Assembly (NCBI RefSeq): GCF_024228675.1
Contig: NZ_CP100461.1
Location: forward strand, 3,938,754-4,002,753
Direction of reading: 5' to 3'
DNA length: 64,000 nt
Source: Salinigranum marinum
GTDB taxonomy: Archaea > Halobacteriota > Halobacteria > Halobacteriales > Haloferacaceae
Under the pieces are notes generated by a model. The model saw nothing but the letters and a program-made list of their open reading frames with translations. It ran no database searches and was not told where the DNA came from. Positions 19,339-27,064 of this stretch are shown in pieces (within the stretch, counting starts at the first letter, position 1; the number at the start of each line of letters is the position of its first letter). The position numbers and the translations under genes are program-made.

Positions 19339-20016
19339 TTAATGCCACGGTCGCGCCGCCAGTTCGGCGAGCGACTCGAGCTCGTAGTGGGGTTCGATCG
19401 TCGCGTCCTCCGCGTACGCGGGGATCCAGACGCTTCGGAGTCCGGCCGCGTGCGCCCCGGCGACATCCGACGCGAGCGAGTTGCCGACGTGCACCGCCCG
19501 GTCCGACTCGCCGCCAAGCGTCGCGAGCGCCCGGTGAAACGGCTCTGGCTTCGGCTTCGGTTCCGTGTCGTGTCCGGCGAAGACGACCGTCTCGAACGCG
19601 CCGTCGAGGCCCGCCCCCGCGAGCTTGGGCCGCTGGACGTCCGGCGGGCCGTTCGTTACGACCCCGACCCGGTACTCGTCGGTGAAGGCGTCGACGACCT
19701 CTCGCGCGCCCGGGAGGAGTCGGACGTCGCCGTGGTCGCGCCGGGCGCTGAACGCGCGGGCGACGTCGCGGCCGAGCGTGGGGTCGCGTCCCCGGTCGTC
19801 GGCGACGGCCGCGAAACACGCCTCGCGGAGCTCCTCGATCGATCCCGTCGTGGGAAGGAACTCCTCGTACCGCTCGAAGTACGCCTCCGCGGGAAAAAAC
19901 GGGTCGACGCCGACGGCGGCGAACGCCTCGTCGAGTACCTCGCTCGTGGTCCGGTTGTACGTGACGAGGGTGTCGTCGAGGTCGAACAGCACGGTGTCGA
20001 CCGGCTCTGTCGTCAT
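19339..20016 (-). CDS. HAD-family phosphatase
   Basis: This 225-residue HAD hydrolase has motif I FDLDDTLVTYN (nucleophile Asp), motif II VVTNGPP, motif III Lys in TEPKPKPEPF and motif IV HVGNSLASDVAGAHAAG. The cap is helical. The class dephosphorylates small phosphorylated metabolites; the substrate is unknown. It is the last gene of the leftward mch group, starting 43 bases after the preceding stop. Confidence 0.88.
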   Translation of the reverse strand: MTTEPVDTVLFDLDDTLVTYNRTTSEVLDEAFAAVGVDPFFPAEAYFERYEEFLPTTGSIEELREACFAAVADDRGRDPTLGRDVARAFSARRDHGDVRLLPGAREVVDAFTDEYRVGVVTNGPPDVQRPKLAGAGLDGAFETVVFAGHDTEPKPKPEPFHRALATLGGESDRAVHVGNSLASDVAGAHAAGLRSVWIPAYAEDATIEPHYELESLAELAARPWH

Positions 20017-20059
20017 CGTCCTCGGTAGGTTCGGTGTGAATAAAAGGTGTGTGGCGGGT

Positions 20060-20578
20060 TCAGCCGCCGTTCTCGACCGAGCCGTCGGGCGGCTCCGCGG
20101 CGACGTACCCGTCGCTCTCGCGGGCCGCGAGGTCGAGGAGGACGAGCCAGTCGAGGAGGTGGTCGACGCGCTCGCGCCACGTGTCGCGCCATCGCGCGGG
20201 GTCTTTGTGCCGCTCCCACTCGGGGACCCGCGCTTCGAACCGCTCGAAGACGGCGTCGGCGTCGACCGGCCTCGGGCCGAGGGCGTCGTTGATCTCGCGT
20301 GCCCCGTAGACGCCGTCGAGAAACGCCGCGCGCAGGTAGCCGGGCGTCGGCTCCCGCGTGAGACGGACGAACCCCGACTCCCGCTCCGCGGCGAGCCCCA
20401 GCGCCCGAAGGAACGTGAGCCACGTCCGCGCCACGTCGCGGCTCGGGAGTGCCAGCCGACGCACGAGCCGCGCACAGCAGTCGTCCTCGGTTCCGGGGAC
20501 GAGCGGAACCGCTCGCTGGGCCTCGACGACGCCGTCGAGGGTCTCCGGGGCCGGCGGGAGGAGTTTGAACCGCGTCAT
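20060..20578 (-). CDS. Conserved haloarchaeal protein, unknown
   Basis: A 172-residue soluble protein I do not assign to a family. It is helix-rich with Trp-rich stretches (EWERHKDPARWRDTW, DHLLDWLVLLDL), and residues about 45-75 read like a winged helix (RTWLTFLRALGLAAERESGFVRL). Start ATG 20578 lies 10 bases after the mch stop, so it is surely in the mch operon. Confidence 0.65.
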   Translation of the reverse strand: MTRFKLLPPAPETLDGVVEAQRAVPLVPGTEDDCCARLVRRLALPSRDVARTWLTFLRALGLAAERESGFVRLTREPTPGYLRAAFLDGVYGAREINDALGPRPVDADAVFERFEARVPEWERHKDPARWRDTWRERVDHLLDWLVLLDLAARESDGYVAAEPPDGSVENGG

Positions 20579-20588
20579 CTCCGTCGGC

Positions 20589-21542
20589 TCACGCGAACCC
20601 GAACGACTCCGCGAGCAGGTCCTCGTCGACCGCCCCGAGGACGCGCGTCGGGCCATCGACGACGTCGACGGTCACCTGCGCGGGCGCGAACACCGAGTCA
20701 GACACCTCGTAGAAGTCCCAGCCGGCGTCCTCGAAGACCGTCTCGAACGGGGTCCCGTACTCGTCGTTGGCGGTCGACGGGAGGTCGTCGAAGACGTCGC
20801 TGTCCTCGCGCACCTGCATGTACACCTGGCCGCCGTAGGCGAGGGCGTCGTTCGTCCGGCCCATCGCGACGCCCTCGTCGTAGCTGACGGGCGCGACGGG
20901 TGCCGAGCTGGAGACGGTGAGAACGTCCTTGGGGTCGTAGCCGAGCTCGAAGAGGCGGAAGACGCCGAGTTCCGCAGCACGGGACGCCATCGTCACGCTC
21001 CCGACCGTGGAGCCGGTCGCGAACGTCGGGAGGAAGACGCCCGACGGCTCGACGCCGGTGAGGTCGGCGACGTGCCGCGCGACGGCGTCGTCCGGCAGGT
21101 CGATGCTCTCGACGGTGAGCACGGTGAGATCGAACTCGTCGTAGTAGCCGACGGCCTGAAACTCGCTCTCCTGCCCGACGAGCGCGCGGGCGGGGCCGGC
21201 GCCGAGGCCGTCGAAGCCTCCCCCGCCATCCTGGCCCTCGAACGCGAGTTCCCAGCCGGCCTTCTGCGAACAGAGCAGCGCGAGCGCGGGGTGGTCGGTC
21301 GTGAGTTCGACGTGGGGCACCGGCGCGCCCGCGACGGTGTCCATCCGGGTCTGGACCGTCGCGAGACCGGCCGTCTGGACCTCCGCGAGGAGCAGGCCGG
21401 CCTCCAGCCCGGCCTCCGCGTCGACGCCGCAGTCGATGACCGTCGCGCCGGAGTCGAGTTCGTAGACGACGACTCCCAGCTCGTCGGCGAAGTCGAGCAC
21501 CTCGTCGACGAGTTCGATGGCCATCCGGTTGAGACTCTCCAT
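20589..21542 (-). CDS. mch: Methenyltetrahydromethanopterin cyclohydrolase
   Basis: This 317-residue enzyme opens the methenyl ring of tetrahydromethanopterin to the formyl form. MESLNRMAIEL, TTDHPALALLCSQKAGW and the PTFATGSTVGSVTMASR stretch are Mch signatures. Haloarchaea are not methanogens and use folate-type carriers, so Mch probably serves their C1-folate interconversion; that is knowledge of the group, not seen here. It leads an operon with the unknown protein and the HAD phosphatase. Confidence 0.93.
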   Translation of the reverse strand: MESLNRMAIELVDEVLDFADELGVVVYELDSGATVIDCGVDAEAGLEAGLLLAEVQTAGLATVQTRMDTVAGAPVPHVELTTDHPALALLCSQKAGWELAFEGQDGGGGFDGLGAGPARALVGQESEFQAVGYYDEFDLTVLTVESIDLPDDAVARHVADLTGVEPSGVFLPTFATGSTVGSVTMASRAAELGVFRLFELGYDPKDVLTVSSSAPVAPVSYDEGVAMGRTNDALAYGGQVYMQVREDSDVFDDLPSTANDEYGTPFETVFEDAGWDFYEVSDSVFAPAQVTVDVVDGPTRVLGAVDEDLLAESFGFA

Positions 21543-21584
21543 ACCTCGCCTTCCGCGCCCTGGAATAAAGGGTCCTGGGTCTGG

Positions 21585-21902
21585 CTACTCGGGGCGGTCG
21601 CGCCGCGGTTCGCGCCCGAGTTCTGCTTCCACTCTGTCGACTTTCTCTCGCGCGCCCTGGCTCCGCGTGCGCTTGTCGTCGATCTTCAGGAACGTGCTCA
21701 CTCTGTCGCCGTCGACGGCTTTGTGCGCCGTGGCAACCGCCGCGAGGAGGGTGTCGATGTCGTCAGCCTCGACGACAGTGCCCATCGGATTCGTCTCGTA
21801 GGCCACGTCGAAGTCGTCGAGCGCGGCGACGGCCTTCGCTACCTCGGGGGCCATGCTCCCCTCGACGACCGGTGCCACGCTCAACATTGCGATGACGGTC
21901 AT
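21585..21902 (-). CDS. MTH1187-type thiamine-binding protein (DUF77)
   Basis: This 105-residue protein of the MTH1187/YkoF-like family starts TVIAMLSVAPVVEG and has ETNPMGTVVEAD and a ferredoxin-like fold pattern. Family members bind thiamine or HMP-like pyrimidines in some structures. The last 30 residues are charged (KIDDKRTRSQGAREKVDRVEAEL). It lies 42 bases before mch and may head that operon. Confidence 0.85.
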   Translation of the reverse strand: MTVIAMLSVAPVVEGSMAPEVAKAVAALDDFDVAYETNPMGTVVEADDIDTLLAAVATAHKAVDGDRVSTFLKIDDKRTRSQGAREKVDRVEAELGREPRRDRPE

Positions 21903-22257
21903 ACGTGGGAGAGCACGGGGAGGAAGGTAACTGTCGGTGGTCGGCCGGACACTGACGGCGAGCGCGGTGCGGTGGCGCGCGGGAGCGAGCACCGCGAGCG
22001 ACTCGCGCGAGGGATGAGCGACCGGGCGAGCGACGGAACGGAGCGAGCGCGAGAGCGAATTGGCTGGCGAGGACGTGGCCCAATCGCCCTGGTGACTGTT
22101 CGGCGTTTTCGCCCCGTCAGCCGCACCGACGCTCTTTCGCCCCGTCAGCCGCACCGACACCGTCGCCGACCGCTCGTCACGCCCGTTGCCCGCGAACCGG
22201 TCCCGTGACACCCACTCTCCCCGCCAGGTTATCTCCACCCCGGCCGTACCACGCGCC
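21903..22257. other. Divergent gap with repeat copy 3
   Basis: This 355-base gap lies between the MTH1187-type gene and the YihY-type gene. It contains the repeat at 21955-22090, then two close copies of CGCCCCGTCAGCCGCACCGAC (about 22109 and 22137; one base beyond the 20-base core is not counted). No gene is seen. Confidence 0.5.
21955..22090. repeat. Dispersed repeat, copy 3 (shorter)
   Basis: GCGGTGCGGTGGCGCGCGGG, then GCGACTCGCGCGAGGGATGAGCG-like sequence, is the inverse of the middle of copy 1. The right end GAATTGGCTGGCGAGG is a diverged form of the GACTCGGCTGGGGAGG terminus. One arm is mostly missing. Confidence 0.55.
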
Positions 22258-23364
22258 ATGTCCGTCATCTCCCGCGCGACCGACGCCGATCCGCGGGTCG
22301 AGCGCGCGGTCGTCTTGCTCCGCGCGATCGTCCACGAGGTCCGCGCCGAACGGCTCACGTTCATGGCCGGCAGCATCGCCTACCACGCGTTCGTCTCGCT
22401 TCTCCCCCTGCTACTGCTGGTGCTGGCGCTCGTCGCGCGCATCGGAGACCGGAGCCTCCAAGCCGCGTTCGAGGAGTTCGTCGCGGCCGTCCTCACGCCG
22501 GGTGCGGCACCGATCTTCGTGGGCGAACTCTCCGAGGCCGGGGGCTCCGCGAGCATCTCGCTGTTCGGTGGGATCGTCCTCGTCTGGGGGACGCTCCGTA
22601 TCTTCCGCGGGCTCGACACCGCCTTCTCCGACATCTACGAGTCCGAGGCCGCCAACACCTTCGCCGACCAGGTCTCCGACGGCGTACTCGTGCTCGTCGT
22701 CTTCGCACTGGCCGTCCTGCTGGTGGTGTTCGTTGAGTCGCGGCTCTCGTTCGGCGACGGAGGGGCCGCGTGGCTCGTACACCGCCTGGTGCTCGTCGCG
22801 CTCCTCTCGCTCGCGCTGTTCCCGATGTACTACGTCTTTCCCGACTCGGACGTCGGCGTCGTCGAAGTCCTGCCCGGCGTGTTCATCGCCGCCATCGGCT
22901 TGGCGTCGTTCGAGACGCTGTTTCAGCTGTACGCCCAGTTCAGCTCGAAAGCACAGGATCCGAGCGTCGTCGCCGGTATCCTCGTCCTCCTCACCTGGCT
23001 GTACTTCAGCGGGCTCGTCATCCTGCTCGGTGCCGCGGTGAACGCTGTGCTCTCGAACCGATCGCGCGACGTCAACGTCCGGCCGGTGTTTGGCGGCGTC
23101 GACTACGACAACTCGTCGGGGCCGACGCGGACGCAGGTGACCGCCGTGGTCGAGGCACTCGAACACGCGCTCGCCACCGAGCGGCACACCGACGTGGCCG
23201 AGACGGACGTGGATACTGACGACCGGAGGGAGGTCGTGGTGACCGTCGGGGACCACCGCGTGACGCTGCCGGCCCCCGACGCCGCCGTCGCCCGGACCGA
23301 CACGGGGTTGCTCGGTGGCCCCGTCACGATCGAACTCACCTGGTCGCCGAGAGAGTCGGAGTAA
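22258..23364 (+). CDS. YihY/virulence factor BrkB-type membrane protein
   Basis: This 368-residue protein has about six membrane helices between residues 40 and 260. The family signature ERLTFMAGSIAYHAFVSLLPLLLL stands at the N-terminus, with DTAFSDIYE and SVVAGILVLLTWLYFSGLVILLGAAVN later (each only partly quoted). A soluble 100-residue tail follows (about 275-368). The transport role of the family is uncertain. ATG 22258 follows a Met-poor upstream region and fits the family. Confidence 0.88.
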   Translation: MSVISRATDADPRVERAVVLLRAIVHEVRAERLTFMAGSIAYHAFVSLLPLLLLVLALVARIGDRSLQAAFEEFVAAVLTPGAAPIFVGELSEAGGSASISLFGGIVLVWGTLRIFRGLDTAFSDIYESEAANTFADQVSDGVLVLVVFALAVLLVVFVESRLSFGDGGAAWLVHRLVLVALLSLALFPMYYVFPDSDVGVVEVLPGVFIAAIGLASFETLFQLYAQFSSKAQDPSVVAGILVLLTWLYFSGLVILLGAAVNAVLSNRSRDVNVRPVFGGVDYDNSSGPTRTQVTAVVEALEHALATERHTDVAETDVDTDDRREVVVTVGDHRVTLPAPDAAVARTDTGLLGGPVTIELTWSPRESE

Positions 23365-23412
23365 CCGAGGGGAACGGTCGCAAGTTAATACCGTGGCGTG
23401 CGTCTCCCTGTC

Positions 23413-23721
23413 ATGGCGATTCGACTACCCAGTCCGATGACGCCGGGACGCGCCGAGACGACCAAGACGGCGGAGACGGGGACGCGGACGCAACGACTGG
23501 TCGAACTCGCGAGCGAGGAGCCCAGCGCCGTCACGGCTTCCCGGGCGGTCCGTCCACCCGCCCTCGTCCGGAACAAACACCTCGCGGACGACGGCTTCGG
23601 CGAGGCGTATCTCGTCTGGCGGTGTCTGGACTGCGGTACCGTCGGCTCGCTCGACGCCCTCCCGATGCGGTGTGTCTGTGGCGCGCGCCGCGAGGCCCTT
23701 GCGTACGTCGTCGAGGACTGA
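23413..23721 (+). CDS. Rubredoxin-like zinc-ribbon protein
   Basis: This 102-residue haloarchaeal protein has a Thr/Glu-rich N-terminal half and a C-terminal ribbon, WRCLDCGTVGSLDALPMRCVCGARRE, giving C-x2-C and C-x-C pairs for one metal. TTAATA lies about 27 bases before ATG 23413, so it is probably leaderless. The function is unknown; electron transfer or nucleic-acid binding are possible. Confidence 0.7.
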   Translation: MAIRLPSPMTPGRAETTKTAETGTRTQRLVELASEEPSAVTASRAVRPPALVRNKHLADDGFGEAYLVWRCLDCGTVGSLDALPMRCVCGARREALAYVVED

Positions 23722-23834
23722 GAGCGCTCACGCCGGCTTCCTGCCGGTCGCGTCCGTGTCCGTCGCCGCCACCGGTGGCGCGCCGCGCCGGGGCCGGAGG
23801 TAGTTTCAAATACGAACGCGTCGTAGCGCCGCCT

Positions 23835-24005
23835 ATGGCGATCTCTCGCCGCTGTTCTGGCTGCAACGCGCTCTTGCAGACCAAGCGTGACCTGACGAAA
23901 CTCGACGGCGTGACGAAGCCCTCGTGGCGCTGTCGGCGGTGCCAGACGACGGTCCCGGGCATCGTCGCCGAGCGGCTGAAACACCAGAAACAGCACGAAC
24001 TCTGA
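23835..24005 (+). CDS. 56-residue zinc-ribbon protein
   Basis: This small protein has two CxxC knuckles, C7-S-G-C10 and C33-R-R-C36, and a basic helical tail, IVAERLKHQKQHEL. TTTCAAATAC lies about 27 bases before ATG 23835. The composition (net basic, unlike most haloarchaeal proteins) suggests RNA or DNA binding. Not otherwise recognised. Confidence 0.7.
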   Translation: MAISRRCSGCNALLQTKRDLTKLDGVTKPSWRCRRCQTTVPGIVAERLKHQKQHEL

Positions 24006-24271
24006 GCGCCGACCGCTCGTCCGACCCCCGTCGGCTCGAGTGTCGGCCGTCGCTCCCTTTACACGGCGAGCCGTGCGTCCTCCGTGCTTCCGAGGCAGCA
24101 GTTCTCCGATTTCGGTTCGTTCGCTTTCGGGTAGATGCCACGCACGTCCCACACAGGTCCCACTCACGTCCAGGTGGATGCCAGACCAGTGTCCGCGTGG
24201 CATAGACGTTTGTGATAATTTTAATTCGTTCTGTAGTAAAACTTTAACCCTCGGCGCCCCTTCGAACGAGT

Positions 24272-24448
24272 ATGAGAAGTACGTTCACTCTCAGTAAAGC
24301 ATACCGTGGCTTCGACGAAGGCACCGAGTTCGAGCGAGTCGCCGCGTACGGTCCGTGGCACGTCGCCTCGATGAAGTTAGAGAGCACCGACAACCTCCGT
24401 CGCGTCGAAGTGACCTCCGAAGAACTCGAACAGTTCTTCGCCGCGTAA
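24272..24448 (+). CDS. 58-residue conserved small protein
   Basis: ATG 24272 to TAA 24448 encodes MRSTFTLSKAYRGFDEGTEF followed by ERVAAYGPWHVASMKLES, a compact beta-rich mini-protein with the C-terminal helix TSEELEQFFAA. ACTTTAACC (about 24241-24249) is a strong TATA box about 27 bases upstream, giving a leaderless transcript. An AT-rich stretch before it is unusual for this genome. The function is unknown; the TATA box and coding-like codon use support a real gene. Confidence 0.65.
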   Translation: MRSTFTLSKAYRGFDEGTEFERVAAYGPWHVASMKLESTDNLRRVEVTSEELEQFFAA

Positions 24449-24457
24449 ACCACCCAC

Positions 24458-24468
24458 CGGCTTTTTCC
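24458..24468 (+). terminator. Possible oligo-T terminator
   Basis: CGGCTTTTTCC follows the stop of the 58-residue gene by about 10 bases. Archaeal termination commonly uses T runs; this T5 is short, so the call is weak. Confidence 0.3.
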
Positions 24469-24670
24469 AGCGAGTTCGACGTTTCCGTCGAGACGCGGCT
24501 GTCGCGTCCGACGCGAAGCGCTCGCCCCTGCGGGCGTTCCGTCACGGTGAGTCTCCACCACCCGTCTCGGGTCGAGCTAGGTGGTGAAGACGGCACCGAC
24601 TACGGAGCGTATCAGTGTGAAAGAACAGCGTCGTCAACCAGTCGCCGTGAGGCGACAGCTGAAACGTCGT

Positions 24671-24865
24671 TTAGTTGCGGACGAGGTTCGTCGCGCGGGG
24701 GCCCTTGGGGGCCTGTTCGATGCTGAATTCGACCTCGGTACCTTCCGTCAGGTCCTCGCCGCCGACATCCTCCATGTGGAAGAACACGTCGTCGTCAGAG
24801 TCGTCCGTCGAGATGAAACCGTAGCCGCCTGTGTCGTTGAAGAAATCAACCTTTCCGTTTGCCAT
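24671..24865 (-). CDS. Cold-shock domain protein
   Basis: This 64-residue CspA-type protein has RNP1 GGYGFIST and RNP2 DVFFHMEDV and ends with KGPRATNLV, as in haloarchaeal CspA. It acts as a single-stranded nucleic-acid chaperone. Start ATG 24865 (MANGKVDFFN) is the family standard; two upstream in-frame codons are spurious. TTTATATA (minus strand, about 24886-24896) is its promoter. Confidence 0.93.
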   Translation of the reverse strand: MANGKVDFFNDTGGYGFISTDDSDDDVFFHMEDVGGEDLTEGTEVEFSIEQAPKGPRATNLVRN

Positions 24866-25401
24866 TGCAAACAAACGTAGACTGGGTATATAAATAAAAC
24901 TTGCGAGGGTCGCGGTACCATGACCCCTCCCAGGGGAGTGGAGATCCTATCGCCCGGTGCCACGAGTGGTAACCCTCCGCGGACGCTCTCGCTGATCGGC
25001 CCTTCTCGCTGTTCTCCGGAGCCGGCACTTCCGTCGACGACACTCGTGAGTCTCCGACACCGTCGTCGCCGAGGCCTCCTCGTCTCGTACAGGAGTCGAG
25101 CCGTGCGCTGGTTGGGATGTTGAACCGAGTAGAGATGTGCTCGCTCGTACCTCGCTGCGCGCGACTCTCCGGGTTCAAACCTCAGGAACTCACACACCGC
25201 ACTCAACGAGGCCGAGCGGCACGCGAAGCGTCCGCTCGTTGTGTTGCGTTCGGAGAAGTGCGCTGGCTGGGATGTTGAACCACGGTCGTTCCGCTCACTG
25301 CGTTCGCTCCACTCTCTGATTCGAATCCCAGGTGCTCACACACCACGTCCGACGAGGCCGAGCGACACAGAAGTCGCTCGCCGTGTCAGATGTTGTAGAA
25401 G
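24866..25401. other. Gap with csp promoter and tRNA-derived repeats
   Basis: This 536-base gap holds the csp promoter (about 24880-24900), then about 200 bases in which I see only a small CCCCT-CCC-AGGGG inverted repeat near 24924. From 25103 on come two tRNA-derived repeat units, given separately. No protein gene is seen. Confidence 0.6.
25103..25400 (-). repeat. Two tandem units carrying tRNA-Gly 3' fragments
   Basis: Units begin at 25103 and 25258, about 155 and 143 bases long, each opening with GTGCGCTGG(T/C)TGGGATGTTG, which is nearly identical to the 3' end of the intact tRNA-Gly gene at 25401. Each unit also has a CTCACACACC block and a GAGGCCGAGCG-type hairpin near its other end, for example GAGCGAC-ACAGAA-GTCGCTC. 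This looks like tandem duplication of the tRNA 3' region or stacked attachment-site remnants. Confidence 0.75.
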
Positions 25402-25472
25402 TGCGCTGGCTGGGATTTGAACCCAGGTTGTGACCATGGCAAGGTCACGTGATACCACTACACTACCAGCGC
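25402..25472 (-). tRNA. tRNA-Gly(GCC)
   Basis: Read on the minus strand: acceptor GCGCTGG/CCAGCGC, D arm GTGTAGTGGTATCAC, anticodon stem TGACC/GGTCA with loop TTGCCAT (anticodon GCC), T arm CTGGG-TTCAAAT-CCCAG, discriminator A. CCA is not encoded. It is 71 bases without an intron. Its 3' end is duplicated twice downstream. Confidence 0.96.
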
Positions 25473-25624
25473 GTTCTGCGCATCTTCTGCTAATGCCACG
25501 GTGCTATAAAAATCCGTCCTTTCACCCCTTCCGTGAGTGTCTCACTCAGCCACGCCGGTGCGCCGGCGGTGGATCCACCCCAAACGTTCATGATCGTTCT
25601 ACACGATGATTCAGGGGAGGACAC

Positions 25625-25972
25625 ATGAGCACGACGAAAGAGATTCTCGACCACCACTGGGAGGCGTTCACGACACAGGACCTCGACATGGTCATGGAAG
25701 ACTACGACGACGACTCGGTCGTCATCACTAATCTGGGGACCTTCCACGGTCTCGACGGGATCGAGGAACTGTTCACGGGCATCTTCGACGAGTTCTCACA
25801 GCCGGGATCGACGGCCGAACTCGAGATGGAAGAGATCGTCGACGACACCGCCTACATCGTCTGGCACGGCGAGACGCCGGACAACGAGTACGCGTTCGCC
25901 ACGGACACGTTCCGCATCGAAGACGGCGTCATCACCGTCCAGACGTTCGGCGGGAAGATCGACGCGAAGTGA
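25625..25972 (+). CDS. SnoaL/NTF2-like protein
   Basis: This 115-residue protein has the alpha+beta barrel pattern of SnoaL-like ketosteroid-isomerase relatives: EILDHHWEAFTTQDLDMVMEDYDDDSVV (partly quoted), LDGIEELFTGIFDEF, VWHGETPDNEYAFATDTFRIEDGVI. Single-domain members bind or isomerise small hydrophobic molecules; the substrate is unknown. It is divergent from tRNA-Gly and stands alone. Confidence 0.85.
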   Translation: MSTTKEILDHHWEAFTTQDLDMVMEDYDDDSVVITNLGTFHGLDGIEELFTGIFDEFSQPGSTAELEMEEIVDDTAYIVWHGETPDNEYAFATDTFRIEDGVITVQTFGGKIDAK

Positions 25973-26197
25973 GCACGGCCGAAGAGGGGTCACCCGCGCT
26001 CGGGCGCTCCCGTGTGACACCCTGTGACCCCGCGTGACCCGCGGTCGATCACACCCCGACGTGTGTGTCTCTGACACACGTATTCTCGGGTCTGCGTGAC
26101 TGTCAGGCCCTCACACCCCCACATACGATTCGCTATCCTTTTCAACGAGGCTCGGGTACGTCGGGTACAGTCTAGACGCAACGATGGACGGCTCGGC

Positions 26198-27058
26198 ATG
26201 ACACTCAGCGTACTCGTGCCGTCTTCCCTCGTCCGGGAAGCCGAGGACCAACGCGAGGCGACTCGCAAACTCGGCTACGTCGCCCGAGCGGCGACGGTGT
26301 TCCGGGCGGACCGGCTCGTCGTCTTCCCCGACCGGGAAGGCGAAACACGGTGGGGAGGCGGGTTCGTCGAAACCGTACTCCGGTACGCCGCCACCCCACC
26401 CCACCTCCGAAAGGAGGTGTGGGACAGGCGGGACGAACTGGCGTACGTCGGTGTCTTGCCGCCCCTCCGAATCGCGTCTACGACCGGCTCCGACTCTGCC
26501 GAGTCGGGGTCGTTAACACAGGGAATCGTGACTGAGGTCGGACCTGAAGGCCGCGTCCGGGTCACTTGCGGACTGCAACACCCGATCTCGCTCCTCGTCC
26601 CCTCCGACATGGAGGTCGAGGAGGGAGAGCGCGTCACCATCAGGATCTCTTCGAGAGAGCCGGTCCGTGCGCGGATCGTCGACGCCCCACAGCCGGGGTA
26701 CGACGTCTCCCGTATGGACCTCGCGGAAGCGCTGGGCCGCCCCGACGCCGGGATTCGCGTGGCGACGTCCCGGTTCGGACGGCCGCTGTCCGCCGACGGA
26801 CTGGCGGATCTCACCCGCCGGGTCGCCGAGGGCGCAACGGTCGCCTTCGGCGCGCCCGGGCGGGGGCTTCCGGACATCCTCGGTATCGAGACCGAGGCCG
26901 TCGCCGCCGCGAGCGGCGAAGTCGAACCCGACGGTTCGGATCCGGGGTTCGACCTCTGGCTGAATACGATTCCGGCGCAGGGCAGCGAGGTGGTGCGAAC
27001 GGAGGAAGCGATGTTCGCCTCGCTCGCGACCCTGACACTCCCAAGCCAGACGGAGTAA
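26198..27058 (+). CDS. SPOUT RNA methyltransferase-like (DUF171 family)
   Basis: This 286-residue protein is of the DUF171/SPOUT1-like family, which in archaea often begins the S10 ribosomal operon. It has TLSVLVPSSLVREAEDQREAT at the start, an OB-like insert (GIVTEVGPEGRVRVTCG), and the C-terminal knot region GAPGRGLPDILG...WLNTIPAQGSEVVRTEEAMFASL. It is probably an rRNA base methyltransferase. ATG 26198 is chosen; the next gene begins 6 bases after its stop, so it is co-transcribed with rpl3. Confidence 0.85.
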   Translation: MTLSVLVPSSLVREAEDQREATRKLGYVARAATVFRADRLVVFPDREGETRWGGGFVETVLRYAATPPHLRKEVWDRRDELAYVGVLPPLRIASTTGSDSAESGSLTQGIVTEVGPEGRVRVTCGLQHPISLLVPSDMEVEEGERVTIRISSREPVRARIVDAPQPGYDVSRMDLAEALGRPDAGIRVATSRFGRPLSADGLADLTRRVAEGATVAFGAPGRGLPDILGIETEAVAAASGEVEPDGSDPGFDLWLNTIPAQGSEVVRTEEAMFASLATLTLPSQTE

Positions 27059-27064
27059 CACAAC

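Noticed and set aside
24904..25102. Small gene between csp and the tRNA repeats
   Set aside because: No start with coding-like codon use or promoter; frames are short and Arg/Ser-rich.
26070..26197. Riboswitch or L-protein binding leader before the S10 operon
   Set aside because: The leader has no fold I can match to a known element; it may still hold a regulatory site.
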